A stretch of DNA of 64,000 nt from Zygnema cylindricum (Eukaryota; Streptophyta; Zygnematophyceae; Zygnematales; Zygnemataceae). The number at the start of each line of letters is the position of its first letter. The stretch's first letter is position 1. Shown piece by piece: positions 1 to 10,933 of the stretch. Both the position numbers and the translations under genes were made by a program. The notes beneath the pieces were generated by a model. It made no database searches, was not told the DNA's origin, and saw nothing but the letters and a program-made list of their open reading frames with translations. The stretch spans positions 174,782-238,781 of the forward strand of contig JBBHKE010002698.1 of the NCBI GenBank assembly GCA_037447655.1. Reading direction: 5' to 3'.

Positions 1-560
1 GGGAGAGGCTGGGGTTTAAAAGAGGGAGGAGGGGAAAGAGTTTAACGTGGAGCGGGAGAGGGAGAGGGGGAGGGAGACATAGAGGAATAGTGGGAGAGCA
101 AGAGAGAGAAGGGAAGGGAGCGGGGGAGGGGGAGGGGGAGGGGAGAGGGAAAGGGAGAGGGAGAGACAAGGTGGGGAGAGGCGAGGGGAAGGAGACGGAA
201 AGGGATAGGGAAGGGGAGGGGGAAGGGGGTGAGGAGGTGATAGGAGGGGAGGGGAGGGGATGTTAGGGTAGGGGATAGGAGGTGATTGGAGGGGAGCAAA
301 GAGACAAGGACAGTGAGAGGGAGAGGGATAAAATAAGATAGAGAGGGAGAGAGAGGAAAAGGGAGGGTGGAAGAGATAAGAAAAGATGGAGAGAGTGGGA
401 GGGAAGGATAGAGAGGGAGGATGGGGGGAGAGAGAGAGAGGGAGGGAGAGTGAGTTAGGGAGGGAGAGAGAGCGATGGAAAGGAGGGTGTGAGAGGGAGG
501 GAGCGAGAAAGAGAGGGATGGAGTGAGAGAGGCAGGGAGAGAGTTGGAGGAAGGGAGAGA
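1..560. repeat. GA-rich purine tract
   Basis: The plus strand is almost pure A and G, built from GGGAGAGGGAG-like units with no fixed period. Open frames across it on the minus strand give only Pro/Ser/Leu/Phe-rich low-complexity translations and are not genes. The tract ends just before an LRR-like exon. Confidence 0.9.
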
Positions 561-615
561 GGAAGCACCTATACCTCCAATATTTTTGTATATTTGGGGT
601 ATTCATGGGGTCCAG

Positions 616-681
616 GGCGCTCCAATGGAATTCCTTCTCCGGTGTATTCCCAATAATAAATCTTAAAAAGCTCACATATCT
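616..681 (+). CDS. Isolated LRR exon (plant LRR receptor-like gene remnant)
   Basis: A 66-bp exon between an AG acceptor (614-615) and a GTGAG donor (682-686). In the phase used by all the LRR exons further right it reads ALQWNSFSGVFP followed by a NLKKLTYL tail. This matches the plant extracellular LRR pattern NxFSGxFPxxxNLxxLxxL. The product would be one leucine-rich repeat of a receptor-like kinase or protein. No neighbouring exon was found here, so it is either a fragment or an outlying exon of the gene whose other exons lie at 32230-40585, separated by inserted elements. Confidence 0.55.
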
Positions 682-2236
682 GTGAGAGTTTCTCCACACC
701 CTTCCACCCTTTGTCTGTCATATTGGTTTGCTTTTGTAAAGTGAGGAAATAAATCACTCTCTCGCTTTTCTTGAAATTTTTCTTTGTTAAATGCTTAAAT
801 GTCGTATTCTTTGATAGAATCTTAAATTTGTAGTTTATGATTTTTCAATATGTTGAGAAAATCGTTTTCTAGGAATGTTTATTTCGCCTGTTTTCTCATT
901 CTAGGTAGTAGGCTCTAACCTTTGGAGAGTAAAAATGACTCTCCTCACCTTTTCGGTTTACGAGGCAAGGAACGCTTCAATGTCACGAATGCTCATTTTG
1001 TCCCGAGAGTCTCGTTGTTGACATTCTCCTTTGATATTTAGTAGTTAGTATTGTTAAAGACGTTACATAATTCCAACTACAAAAAAGTGTTCTTTGTTTC
1101 TTACTCCAACGTCTACTTTCTCGCATACCTCTTTCATTTAATGTCATGTCGTCTAATTCGATAGGTTTTGGGCCTAACCACGCTAATTTGAACAAAAAGT
1201 TTCAAAATTCAATCGCGTGTTTATCAATAGGTGGTATTCAATTGGGCATCTATTGCATTGACAAAAAATATAATTGATCATTAATGGTCGCAAAGCAAAA
1301 CCTTCCAACGCTACCTCCTAATTTGTTTGGCTTATCTATAACAAGTAGGCTCATTCGAAGCTAGTCTTTCCTCCTAAGGCATCGAATCTCCCGTCCAATG
1401 TGTAGAAGAGCCAATCTTTATCAAACAAACTTTGCACTAGTAATCAAAGAAATTCTTATCAAATGATTCCTAGTGATTTTATAGAAGCTAACATTCAACA
1501 CATCAACTCTTTGGGTAATATTTTTGAAAGTCTCTCATCTTGGCCATGACGACATTATTTTGGCAATCCTAGTTGGCGTGGCATCCTCCTACTCAGCGTC
1601 TATTTTGTCTCTGGAAAAGTATACAACACCATTCGTGCTCTTGTCCCTTACGGCTCCCTCAATTCACGAGGAGACAAAATAGAATCATACTAAAGCAACA
1701 AGCGTCTTGCCAACTTTAACCTACATATTTGGCTACCAGATTATGTTTGTTCTCGACACACGTCATTGACGCTTGTCCCACTCTAAAGCGCATATATGAC
1801 AATCAAGGTGGTCTACGTTGTATTGATTAGCATAAACACATTGGTGGGAGCATCTTGTATCGCAACTTTGTGCGGCAAAAGCATTTTTATCAGTTTGCGT
1901 CGAAACTCTGGCCTTGACAAATTCATTCGTCTACCTTCAACCTTATACATATAACCATGTTATAGTGGTTAACCGTTTATGAACATCAATTCAAAATCGA
2001 TGCCCAACTTTCTCATTTGTACGCAGAAGGCCAAGTGTCCTCCACACCCAATTGGGTAGTACCTAGTTTGTTATTGGTAAACATGTCCACATTCTTGCCA
2101 TCTAAATTCGGAGATGGACTTGTCACTCCACTTTTCTCTCTCGGTTGTTTTGAGGGGACGTTAAAACCTTAAATTTTAGGAATGTTAGATTTTGGCGTTT
2201 TTCATCACATGCTGTGATGTTCAAATATGGTTGACC
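682..2236. other. Background without recognisable gene
   Basis: AT-moderate sequence with no convincing coding region on either strand. The longest open stretch (983-1195, minus) gives about 70 residues that I cannot place. It ends at the TCCA target duplication of the element starting at 2241. Confidence 0.5.
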
Positions 2237-2261
2237 TCCATGTCATGCCGCATCGTGTCGG

Positions 2262-2580
2262 TTGCCGGCACGCACGATATTCGACGTGCGCGCACGATAT
2301 AATGCACGCACGCGCAATATTTGTCACGCGCGCGCAGTATTTCTCATGCACGCGTGGTATTTCTCACGCACGCGCGATATTTCTCATGCACGCGCGGTAT
2401 TTCTTACGCCCGCGCATTATTTCTCACGCACGCGCGGTATTTTGCACGCACGCGCAGTATTTCTCAAGCACGCGCGGTATTTCGCATGCACACACGGTTT
2501 AAGGCACGCGCGCGCGGTTTATGTATGCACGCGCGATTTCATGCATGCACGCAAGATTTTATGCACGCACGTCTAACTTT
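2262..2580 (+). repeat. 20-bp tandem repeat array, CG-rich
   Basis: About fifteen imperfect copies of a 20-bp unit of the type TTTCTCACGCACGCGCGGTA lie in the left end of the element. Alternating CG/CA runs dominate. All three plus-strand frames stay open across it only because 20 is not a multiple of three and the unit lacks stops. The resulting HARAVF- or CTRGIS-like repeats are not credible proteins. Confidence 0.9.
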
Positions 2581-5179
2581 TCGTTCGCACGTGCGAAATT
2601 TCGCGCCAGTTCATTTATTTATATGTTTGTTGAACCGTACTAATTTCGTGCGTGGTATTATTTCGTTTCGTGTGCAGGTACACTTCAATTATTTCGTGCG
2701 ATACCTTTCATTTCGTGCTAGACTTTTTATTTCGTGCGGTATGCTTCGATTCGTGCGTATGCACGCGATTTGGAAGTATGTACGTGGAGTATCGTTTGGA
2801 GGCGAATCGCGATTCTCGAACAACGCTTCGATACACTATTTATTTATTTATTTAAGTCGCGAACCCATGTAGGTTCGCGCACATGTAGTTAGGGAGGGTT
2901 TTTACCCTTGGATGGTGGATTTTGTCAAGCGTACGGCAGACGATGTTGGCCGCCTATTGGCCTACATCTTTAGTAGTTTCATGCATGTAAAGTAGACTAG
3001 ACGTAGGCTAATTTCGCTTAGGCCTAGTGTAGCTCTTACTTAGCCTAATTCTCAAACTTAGAGAATTTAGCTTTTGGACAAGAATTTTCTCTTGGCAGCG
3101 GAGCTTTTCTCTTGCTCTCTCTCTCACCGATTGCCCACGTGTCTTTCTTCTCCTTGCTAGCTAGCTGTAGAGGCTAGATAGGTTAAGAATATTTCACCTT
3201 TTATTTCTGCCCACGTTTTTAATCCACACGGCCTAAGGCCACGTCCGGAAGGTTTCCCTCCAAAGTTTGTCTTTTGGTGGAAGTGTGGAATTGGAGATCG
3301 TGGGGGAGCACATCTGTACCTTGCTGTGCCTTCCTCGGGCAGCTTGACGGTTTGGTTGTGTGTTTGTATCTTGTTTGTATTTCGGTTGGCTTGAAAAGAG
3401 TGTTGTTTTGATCGGATTTGGATTTTCCCTTGTGCCGGTTGGAATATTTCTTGCTTTGCTGTCGTAACGGGATAACTCTTGTAGGGAATGTGATAAAGAC
3501 CAGAGAGCCTAGTGGCTACCTCCTGGCTTAGCATTCTTGTCCAAAAGCTCCACTTTTTAAAAATCACATTTTCTAAAAGTTTATTTTTATAAAAATAATT
3601 TATAAAAAAATATATTACTTTTCAAATTCAGTTTTTATTCTTGTTTTTTTCTTCCCATTTTCCTGCCTATTTACCTTTCATTTTCAGTTTTACTTCTCAG
3701 TTTGTGTGATAAAATAAAGCTAAAGAAAAAAAAATATAAAAATTACATTATTTTCAATATAAAATCTATTTTTTCATTTCTAGATTTTCTTCCACCTTTT
3801 ATTTGAGTTCGTTTTTTTTTTCCTTTTGATCTAGCTTTATTTTACTACAAGTTCCATTCTACTTTCTCCCTATTTTTGCTTTCGTTTTCAGTTTTGCATT
3901 GGGAAGATATATTATAAAAATAATTTAATTTATAAATTTTATTTTATAAAAAAAAAAAAACATTTTGTTTTGGTTTTTTGTTTTCTTCTTTCTTGCTTTC
4001 AATTCTTGTCTTCTATCTTGCTTCCACTCTATTTCTGGTCTGCAGATTTAGGTCTGATTTTGTGTCAGATTTTTAGGGTTAATCTGCGGAATTAGGGTTT
4101 GGCCACAGATTTAGGGTTTTGGCCGCAGATTTAGGGTTTGGGCGTATTTAGGGTTTATTTTTTGAAATTCTCAACCCTAGGTCAGCTTATTACCATTCAT
4201 TGGTCGCAGATTTTTGATTTTTACAGCTTGGAATTAGGGTTTGGGAAACCTTTTTGCCCAATCTTAACGTATTTTGTGTTTTATTTTGAATTTTTCTCAA
4301 TATTCCTCATATTTCTTTCTTTTAGTGCAACTTAATTTGTTAACTGGTGGATGTTTATTTTGTTCGGGATTTGATATTTTCTTCTTTTTCTCTTGTCAAA
4401 TTTAATCATTCAGAAAACTTAACAAAATAAATATATATATTCTATATATCAAGATTGCACGATTTATCACCTATAATTATCACCGCTTTATAGTTGGGCA
4501 TAGCGTGGCATAGTGCCGATACGCTTACCCTAGTAGGATACTAATTGCTTTGGTGTTTAGCGGTGGTTCTTGACACGTTCATTCGGAATCGGATCGGGTT
4601 CCATTCCAGGGAGCTTTGCAAAATCCGACTTGCCTCGACCAAGTCCGGTTCACTTTTAGTACTCACCAGAGTATTAAAGGTGTTTGTAAGTATCACGATG
4701 CCTTGCGGGTGCAGGAGCGTTCCTTTGTGATTTGGACACTCGTGTAGGGGTTCGGTGTGGATTGGTTCTATTACGAACCTTTCTATTTGAGCATTTGCAT
4801 TTTCCTTGTTTTCCTTGCATGCTATCTGGCCGTGAGTGGCCTTGAGTTTCCCTGTGACTATCTGGATTGGATTTCCTTTGATAGATCTTTTCGTTGGTGG
4901 CACTGTTTAGACAATTTTCTGTCTGTGCCGCTGTAGATCTGCACCAAAAGGTGCCTGGATAGTTTCTTTGTTTGTTTTTATAGATCTGGCCCTTCGGCCT
5001 TGCCCCATTGTTTGCAGGGTAGAGGTTTTGGTATTCCGGCTTTTTGCTAGATCTGACCACCGGGTCTTGCTAGAGACTTCGTGTGTTCACTTATTTTGTT
5101 TGGATTGGCCTGTCACTTGACGCACCTCGGTTAGTACGTCTTGATATTTTAGTCATAATCGAGGGTTTTCTCTTCGTTT
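2581..5179 (+). other. Long non-coding leader of the left copy
   Basis: About 2.6 kb between the repeat array and the gag start. It includes AT-rich stretches (3570-3960), four short GCAGATTTAGG-like repeats (4043-4135) and segments conserved with the relative at 43352-45655. A candidate intron border is the conserved GTAAGTATCAC site near 4687, followed by GGGTGCAG at 4707-4714. No credible coding region was seen. Confidence 0.6.
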
Positions 5180-7891
5180 ATGCCCACGGATTGGGATAAC
5201 TTGCGTTATCAATCCGGATCTACCCGCGGCGGGACATTTTTCCGTCCACCGCAGTTAGATCTTTCTAGTTTCTCCGAGTCTACGGACGCACCTGTTTCGG
5301 TTGCGGCCCTTAGATCTCCGTCAGTTCGGTCAGTACTGACCACAGTCTCATCATTATCCCGAGTTTTCTCTAGGTCATCCCTAGATAGCACTGAAAGAGA
5401 CTTTTCAGAAGAAATCTTTTCCCATCCTCTCACATTTCAGTTTTCGGTCGATCCAACTTTGGAACCGCTAGTGCATTCTTCTTTTGACGACATGGCTTCC
5501 TCTTCAGAGGGGGGCATGGGGAAAATGCAATTTTGCTTTTCAGGGATGAAGGATACCATGTCTTTATCCCATTTCCGTATGCTTTATAATACCGAAATGC
5601 GTGATTTGGCATTTCGCTATCAAGATCGATTTGATCTTCGTGTGGCATTTTCTCTTCTTGGCCGGTACCTTAGAGGTTCGGCCCTTACATTATATTCCCG
5701 CAAGTATGATGCTATACTCGCGATGACGGAATTTTCCCCTCCTTTTGCTGGTACACCCGAGGTCATAGGTCAAGCGGATATTCCACTCCAGGCCGCTTTT
5801 CCCGAGGTCTTAGATGCCCAAGGTGTTGTCCTAATTCCCGCAGTCCCAGAAATTCCTCGCCAATATGTTGTGGCCGCTCGTGCTGCTGTCCCAGCACGAC
5901 CAGGAATGACTATTCCGTTGCGGGATCCACTATCTGTTATGTTCGATTTCTTAGAAACCGAGTATCGGATGCAAAACCCCGATCAGGTGAAAGAATTGAT
6001 GAATTTCACGCGTAAACCAGGAGAAACCGCGCCTGCTTTACGTGCTCGCATGGAGACTCTGCGAGAAGCTTTACCGGACTTAATGTCCGATGCGGAGGCT
6101 GTTCAAAAATTTGTTGGACAGTTTCCAGATGAATCGAAACGTTTTATACAAAGTCATCTCACTCAGACTTACGGTCTGAAATTTACATTTGATCAAGCCG
6201 CTCAATATGCGGTAGAATATGAGATGCAATCATGTTGGTGGGAAGCTCATGATCGTTCGGAAGTCGCTTCCCCACTTTCTCCACGTAGTAGCCCATGGCC
6301 CAACAATAGGCCTCCAAAGACGCCGGCCATGGGAAATCCGCCATTTAATTCCGGAGACCGATTGTGTTTCCGATGTGGAAACACGGGGCACGATGCCCGC
6401 ATGTGCCCGGATAAGTCCGCCACATGCACCCATTGCAACCAAAAGGGACATTATGTCCACCGTTGCCATGTTAAGGATCCTAATTATTCCTATCAGAATC
6501 AGATTCAGAACGGTGGAATTCCTGCCCGTTCTGCCAAGCCAGTCACTCCTCCTACCGAGACAGAGAAAGAGGCGACTCCGCCTAGGATCTCTCGAAGAGA
6601 GAGAGAAAAGGCCGAGTTACAAGTCATGATGGCCGCCATGATGAAAGAGCAATTTGCTGCCTTCATGGCCGAGATGAAACCCCAATTCACGGGGATGGCA
6701 AGGACAGTCGTCCACACGCCATCTTTGGTTGGTCGAATCCTCCGGGATTCCACTGTCCAACAACGGGCAACCACTTTTGATAAGGGATCCCCTGATCATA
6801 ATCGGGACGGTAAATTACAGAATTCCCGTATTCCACTTTCTTTCGAGAAAGAATCTCTCTCTCCTCTACCAGATACAGCTTCCTCCATTGTAGCTGAAGC
6901 TCTCACTATTCTGGATAGTACCATACATGATGCACATCGAGTCAAGGAACGACTAAGCATCCTTTCTGCCATGATTGATGAGGCCCCCAATGTCTCTCCC
7001 TTTCTTAATGAGGTTCCCAAAGCCTCTCCCCTTGTTGACGAGTTCGCTGCAGCCGCCGCTTTGAGGGCGTTGCAACTGAACCGTAGTCTTTCTGTTATTC
7101 AGCCGGTTACCGCAGATGAGCGCCGTGACCTTGATCCTCACATTAGTTTCCTGGACAATTCTCGAATGTCCTTCTCCGTTAATGGTGTTTCTCCTTCTCT
7201 CCCTCTTATGGATACCGGAGCCAAACCCGTGATCCTTGGATCCGGATTTGCGCTCAAGCTTGGTCTGACAGCAGACAAGCTCCAAGCCACGGCTACTCGG
7301 CTTCTTACTTCAGCCGGTACCACGGAGTCGGTGCTTGGGATTACCAAGGACCCGCTTGTCTTTCGGTTTCACAACGGAACCGAGAGTGAGTCCGTAGAGG
7401 TTTCGGTCCGAGCATTGGTCACCAAATCCAACGACTACGAATGCTTAGTGGGACAGGATGTTATCTTCCGAATCGGTGGGGGAGTAGATATGCATGATCA
7501 GACCTTCTCATACCGTCCATCTAATTTTCCGGGACGCAAAATCAGCCTCCCTCTTGTCACTGCTCGCAAGCCGTTGCCCACTATGGCACATTTGGCTTCC
7601 ACTCTCCCTGCGTTTTCCAGTAACGAACTTCGGGAAGACAATGGCGACTCGTTTTTCACAAAACGGATCCATACTGTTGACACCGAAGTCTTTCCACACA
7701 TTCTAAATGTGGTGGATAGTGATACTAATGGGATGTTGAGTTTGCAGAGTGTTTATGCATGTATAGGTGGTGATCAAGGGTTCCACATGGAGTGCCTCTC
7801 TCCTCCATTATCTTTCAACCCGGCTGACCATTGCTGCCTTGATTTCTGTTCCAGGCCTTCAGCTGTCTTGACCAGCTCCTCTACAGATTAA
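5180..7891 (+). CDS. Gag-protease polyprotein with PHD remnant (903 aa, intact)
   Basis: An uninterrupted frame. Residues 1-100 are Ser-rich. About 105-370 is a gag capsid-like region containing RMETLREALPD and FVGQFPDE. Two CCHC zinc knuckles follow (CFRCGNTGH at about 396 and CTHCNQKGH at about 415), then a Lys/Glu-rich coiled linker, then an aspartic protease with LPLMDTGAKPV (catalytic Asp about 678) and a DYECLVGQ strand. After about residue 815 it jumps to sequence matching the C-terminus of the relative's integrase (VDSDTNGML) and a half PHD finger (GFHMECLSPPL). DNMT, RT, RNase H and the integrase core are deleted. The start was chosen because the relative at 45656 begins with the same M-P-x-D-W-D-N-L motif. 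It presumably forms particles and matures them; polymerase and integrase would have to come from elsewhere. Confidence 0.85.
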   Translation: MPTDWDNLRYQSGSTRGGTFFRPPQLDLSSFSESTDAPVSVAALRSPSVRSVLTTVSSLSRVFSRSSLDSTERDFSEEIFSHPLTFQFSVDPTLEPLVHSSFDDMASSSEGGMGKMQFCFSGMKDTMSLSHFRMLYNTEMRDLAFRYQDRFDLRVAFSLLGRYLRGSALTLYSRKYDAILAMTEFSPPFAGTPEVIGQADIPLQAAFPEVLDAQGVVLIPAVPEIPRQYVVAARAAVPARPGMTIPLRDPLSVMFDFLETEYRMQNPDQVKELMNFTRKPGETAPALRARMETLREALPDLMSDAEAVQKFVGQFPDESKRFIQSHLTQTYGLKFTFDQAAQYAVEYEMQSCWWEAHDRSEVASPLSPRSSPWPNNRPPKTPAMGNPPFNSGDRLCFRCGNTGHDARMCPDKSATCTHCNQKGHYVHRCHVKDPNYSYQNQIQNGGIPARSAKPVTPPTETEKEATPPRISRREREKAELQVMMAAMMKEQFAAFMAEMKPQFTGMARTVVHTPSLVGRILRDSTVQQRATTFDKGSPDHNRDGKLQNSRIPLSFEKESLSPLPDTASSIVAEALTILDSTIHDAHRVKERLSILSAMIDEAPNVSPFLNEVPKASPLVDEFAAAAALRALQLNRSLSVIQPVTADERRDLDPHISFLDNSRMSFSVNGVSPSLPLMDTGAKPVILGSGFALKLGLTADKLQATATRLLTSAGTTESVLGITKDPLVFRFHNGTESESVEVSVRALVTKSNDYECLVGQDVIFRIGGGVDMHDQTFSYRPSNFPGRKISLPLVTARKPLPTMAHLASTLPAFSSNELREDNGDSFFTKRIHTVDTEVFPHILNVVDSDTNGMLSLQSVYACIGGDQGFHMECLSPPLSFNPADHCCLDFCSRPSAVLTSSSTD

Positions 7892-7908
7892 GGAGCTGGG
7901 GGGGGGAA
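7889..7908 (+). promoter_or_regulatory. Stop codon and G-rich polypurine tract
   Basis: The TAA stop of gag-protease is followed by GGAGCTGGGGGGGGGAA, a run of nine G. In LTR retroelements such a tract primes plus-strand DNA. A very similar stop-plus-G8 motif lies at 49305-49322 in the DNMT element. Confidence 0.6.
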
Positions 7909-8099
7909 TTATTGGGTCCACTTCACTCTAGGGGAGTATTCTTCCCCTTCTCTCTTTGGGTCATTTTCACTTTTGGTCCTTCTCATGGTGTATATATTTT
8001 TTGACTTTTCATATTTATTTCCGTTGTTGTGTATGTTTGTGAGCATGACTTTGCTGGTTGTGATGCATGTTTGCTTGCTTGCCTCTCATGCACGACAGC

Positions 8100-9597
8100 T
8101 GTCATGCCGCATCGTGTCGGTTGCCGGCACGCATGATATTCGACGTGCGCGCACGATATAATGCACGCACGCGCAATATTTGTCACGCGCGCGCAGTACT
8201 TCTCATGCACGCGTGGTATTTCTCACGCACGCGCGATATTTCTCATGCACGCGCGGTATTTCTTACGCCCGCGCATTATTTCTCACGCACGCGCGGTATT
8301 TTGCACGCACGCGCAGTATTTCTCAAGCACGCGCGGTATTTCGCATGCACACACGGTTTAAGGCACGCGCGCGCGGTTTATGTATGCACGCGCGATTTCA
8401 TGCATGCACGCAAGATTTTATGCACGCACGTCTAACTTTTCGTTCGTACGTGCGAAATTTCGCGCCAGTTCATTTATTTATATGTTTGTTGAACCGTACT
8501 AATTTCGTGCGTGGTATTATTTCGTTTCGTGTGCAGGTACACTTCAATTATTTCGTGCGATACCTTTCATTTCGTGCTAGACTTTTTATTTCGTGCGGTA
8601 TGCTTCGATTCGTGCGTATGCACGCGATTTGGAAGAATGTACGTGGAGAATCGTTTGGAGGCGAATCGCGATTCTCGAACAACGCTTCGATACACTATTT
8701 ATTTATTTATTTAAGTCGCGAACCCATGTAGGTTCGCGCACATGTAGTTAGGGAGGGTTTTTACCCTTGGATGGTGGATTTTGTCAAGCGTACGGCAGAC
8801 GATGTTGGCCGCCTATTGGCCTACATCTTTAGTAGTTTCATGCATGTAAAGTAGACTAGACGTAGGCTAATTTCGCTTAGGCCTAGTGTAGCTCTTACTT
8901 AGCCTAATTCTCAAACTTAGAGAATTTAGCTTTTGGACAAGAATTTTCTCTTGGCAGCGGAGCTTTTCTCTTGCTCTCTCTCTCACCGATTGCCCACGTG
9001 TCTTTCTTCTCCTTGCTAGCTAGCTGTAGAGGCTAGATAGGTTAAGAATATTTCACCTTTTATTTCTGCCCACGTTTTTAATCCACACGGCCTAAGGCCA
9101 CGTCCGGAAGGTTTCCCTCCAAAGTTTGTCTTTTGGTGGAAGTGTGGAATTGGAGATCGTGGGGGAGCACATCTGTACCTTGCTGTGCCTTCCTCGGGCA
9201 GCTTGACGGTTTGGTTGTGTGTTTGTATCTTGTTTGTATTTCGGTTGGCTTGAAAAGAGTGTTGTTTTGATCGGATTTGGATTTTCCCTTGTGCCGGTTG
9301 GAATATTTCTTGCTTTGCTGTCGTAACGGGATAACTCTTGTAGGGAATGTGATAAAGACCAGAGAGCTTGACCAGCTCCTCTACAGATTAAGGAGCTGGG
9401 GGGGGGAATTATTGGGTCCACTTCACTCTAGGGGAGTATTCTTCCCCTTCTCTCTTTGGGTCATTTTCACTTTTGGTCCTTCTCATGGTGTATATATTTT
9501 TTGACTTTTCATATTTATTTCCGTTGTTGTGTATGTTTGTGAGCATGACTTTGCTGGTTGTGATGCATGTTTGCTTGCTTGCCTCTCATGCACGACA
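8100..9597 (+). mobile_element. TGTC/GACA-family element, right copy: 1.5-kb derivative without ORF
   Basis: It begins TGTCATGCCGC at 8100. It is nearly identical to 2241-3508 for 1268 bp, then joins directly at 9367/9368 to the equivalent of 7868-8097 and ends GCACGACA at 9597. About 4.36 kb (3509-7867), including all coding sequence, is missing. The border shares a single C and has no GT-AG, so splicing does not explain it. Only two bases (GC) separate it from the left copy. TCCA follows at 9598. Confidence 0.85.
8121..8440 (+). repeat. Second copy of the 20-bp CG-rich array
   Basis: The same array as at 2262-2580, differing by a few bases (for example AGTACTTCT at 8196 against AGTATTTCT). 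Confidence 0.9.
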
Positions 9598-9671
9598 TCC
9601 ATCTCTCCCCTTTAAGTTCTCCAAAAACTATTTTCTCGACAACATTGTTGTCCCCATTGAGTTAATAAGAA

Positions 9672-9809
9672 TCTCTTCTTTGGTGGTGCCGTCAAACACT
9701 AAAAAGTCAAGGTTCCCATTTTTGTATATAACATCACATTTCTCTTCTTTGGTGGTGCCATCAAACTCTAAAAATTCAAAGCTGCCGTTTTTGTCTATAA
9801 CATCACATT
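9672..9809. repeat. 69-bp tandem duplication
   Basis: Two adjacent copies start TCTCTTCTTTGGTGGTGCC at 9672 and 9741. Each continues through a TCAAAC..CTAAAAA block to ATAACATCACATT. They differ at several positions. Confidence 0.8.
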
Positions 9810-10894
9810 TCTCTCCAACATTAAAATCTTTGTCAGTGTGGGCATAAAACCGTGTTCATTTGTATCTTATCCTCTTCTTTCCTCAGATGGGTCAACGTCG
9901 AAACATGTCCATCAACTTAGACTTTTTCCCCATTGCATCTTTGCTACATGTTTTTTTCCTATTGCATGCATCTTTGTCGTGGCCACATTGCCAGTTTTAG
10001 CCTCCATCAATAAAGCAGGGTAGTGGTCACTCTACCAAAACTTTTTGCCACGAATAATATTGCTTGCTGTTTTTTGTGCGAGGAAGGCATGCTCACTCAT
10101 ATACCATTCTTCTCCAATTAATTGGTCGTGACCACTCATATTGTTTCCCTTTGACATATGCGGTGGCATGGTAGTCATGAGTCACAATAGCGCTCTATAT
10201 TTTGTCACATCCATCGACTATGCCATGCTGTAATCTTCTCTTAATCAAATACCTTGCAAATTCGAAATGTTAAAAAATCCAAGATTTGAAGTTATTTCAA
10301 ATGTTTTATTAGCTGTTGCATCATAGTTTTTCTTATAGGCAATCGAGGAAGTTTTTTCCCGTACGAGTTTTTGTTATTTCTCTCCTCCCACATCATAATT
10401 CGCCAACAATGACATTTGGCATTTCCCAACAGAACAATATTTCTAAACAGTACAATCGTACGTTCATAAACATGGCCCTTTTCATGTTACATTTCATTTT
10501 TTTCCCAACTAGATTCTAGACAGAATCAGTGACTAGTGACAACCTTTGTTTCACTATTCAACTCCCAATCGTCACTCATGATGCTTAGATTGGCATCAAA
10601 CCTCAACTTTGTATCTTCATATAAGACCCGTATACCAAAGATCCAACTCCAACCGACAAATGGGAATGTTGTGCAAAATTTGTGATTCTTGACATTTTTA
10701 ACCAAGTCCGGCCAACCACCACTCACACAAGCGCCGGATTGCTCACAAAACGCAAAAAACCACCAACATTCCTACGTATATTGCCTTTTTGTCCTTTTTT
10801 GTCGAAATGGCTAGGCCTTACGTCACCGTCTGGAAAGCTACCACCATTGACCTTGAATTTGACTTTCCCTAACGCAACTGCACATGGGAATTCA

Positions 10895-10933
10895 CCTCTC
10901 GTCCTTGGGACGAGAGGTCCTTGGGACGAGAGG
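10895..10933. repeat. Perfect hairpin plus 16-bp direct repeat
   Basis: CCTCTCGTCC and GGACGAGAGG form a 10-bp inverted repeat with a 3-base loop. TCCTTGGGACGAGAGG then occurs twice in direct succession (10902 and 10918). Function unknown. Confidence 0.85.

Larger units (their letters stand above)
2241..8097 (+). mobile_element. TGTC/GACA-family element, left copy: gag-protease derivative
   Basis: The copy begins TGTCATGCCGC and ends GCACGACA at 8097. It has a 2.9-kb leader, one long gag-protease ORF, a G-rich polypurine tract and about 190 bp of 3' sequence. It has no LTRs of its own. The leader aligns in several blocks with that of the DNMT-bearing relative at 43352, for example around 2895-3060 against 43785-43960, and around the phrase 'gatgccttgcgggtgcag' at 4699 and 45120. 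Compared with that relative it lacks DNMT, RT, RNase H and most of integrase. It is followed after 2 bp by a second, shorter copy. A 4-bp TCCA lies at 2237-2240 and again at 9598-9601, so the pair appears to have inserted as a unit. Confidence 0.8.

Noticed and set aside
16-699. 227-codon minus-strand frame
   Set aside because: It is the translation of the GA-rich tract (Ser/Pro/Leu only) and runs into the LRR exon on the other strand.
2262-2580. CRISPR-like array
   Set aside because: Units are contiguous with no unique spacers, and the DNA is eukaryotic.
2227-2872. Overlapping plus-strand frames with HARAVF/CTRGIS repeats (and again at 8067-8731)
   Set aside because: Three frames open at once over a 20-bp stop-free repeat; not coding.
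2241-3508. Reading 2241-3508 and 8100-9367 as ordinary LTRs
   Set aside because: The right copy continues past 9367 with a repeat of 7868-8097 and ends at the same GCACGACA found before the second start. The DNMT relative has no second copy at all, and the 4-bp duplications fit the TGTC/GACA ends.
3508-7868. Right copy (8100-9597) as a spliced, reverse-transcribed form
   Set aside because: The junction lacks GT-AG or AT-AC borders; a one-base overlap fits deletion or template switching better.
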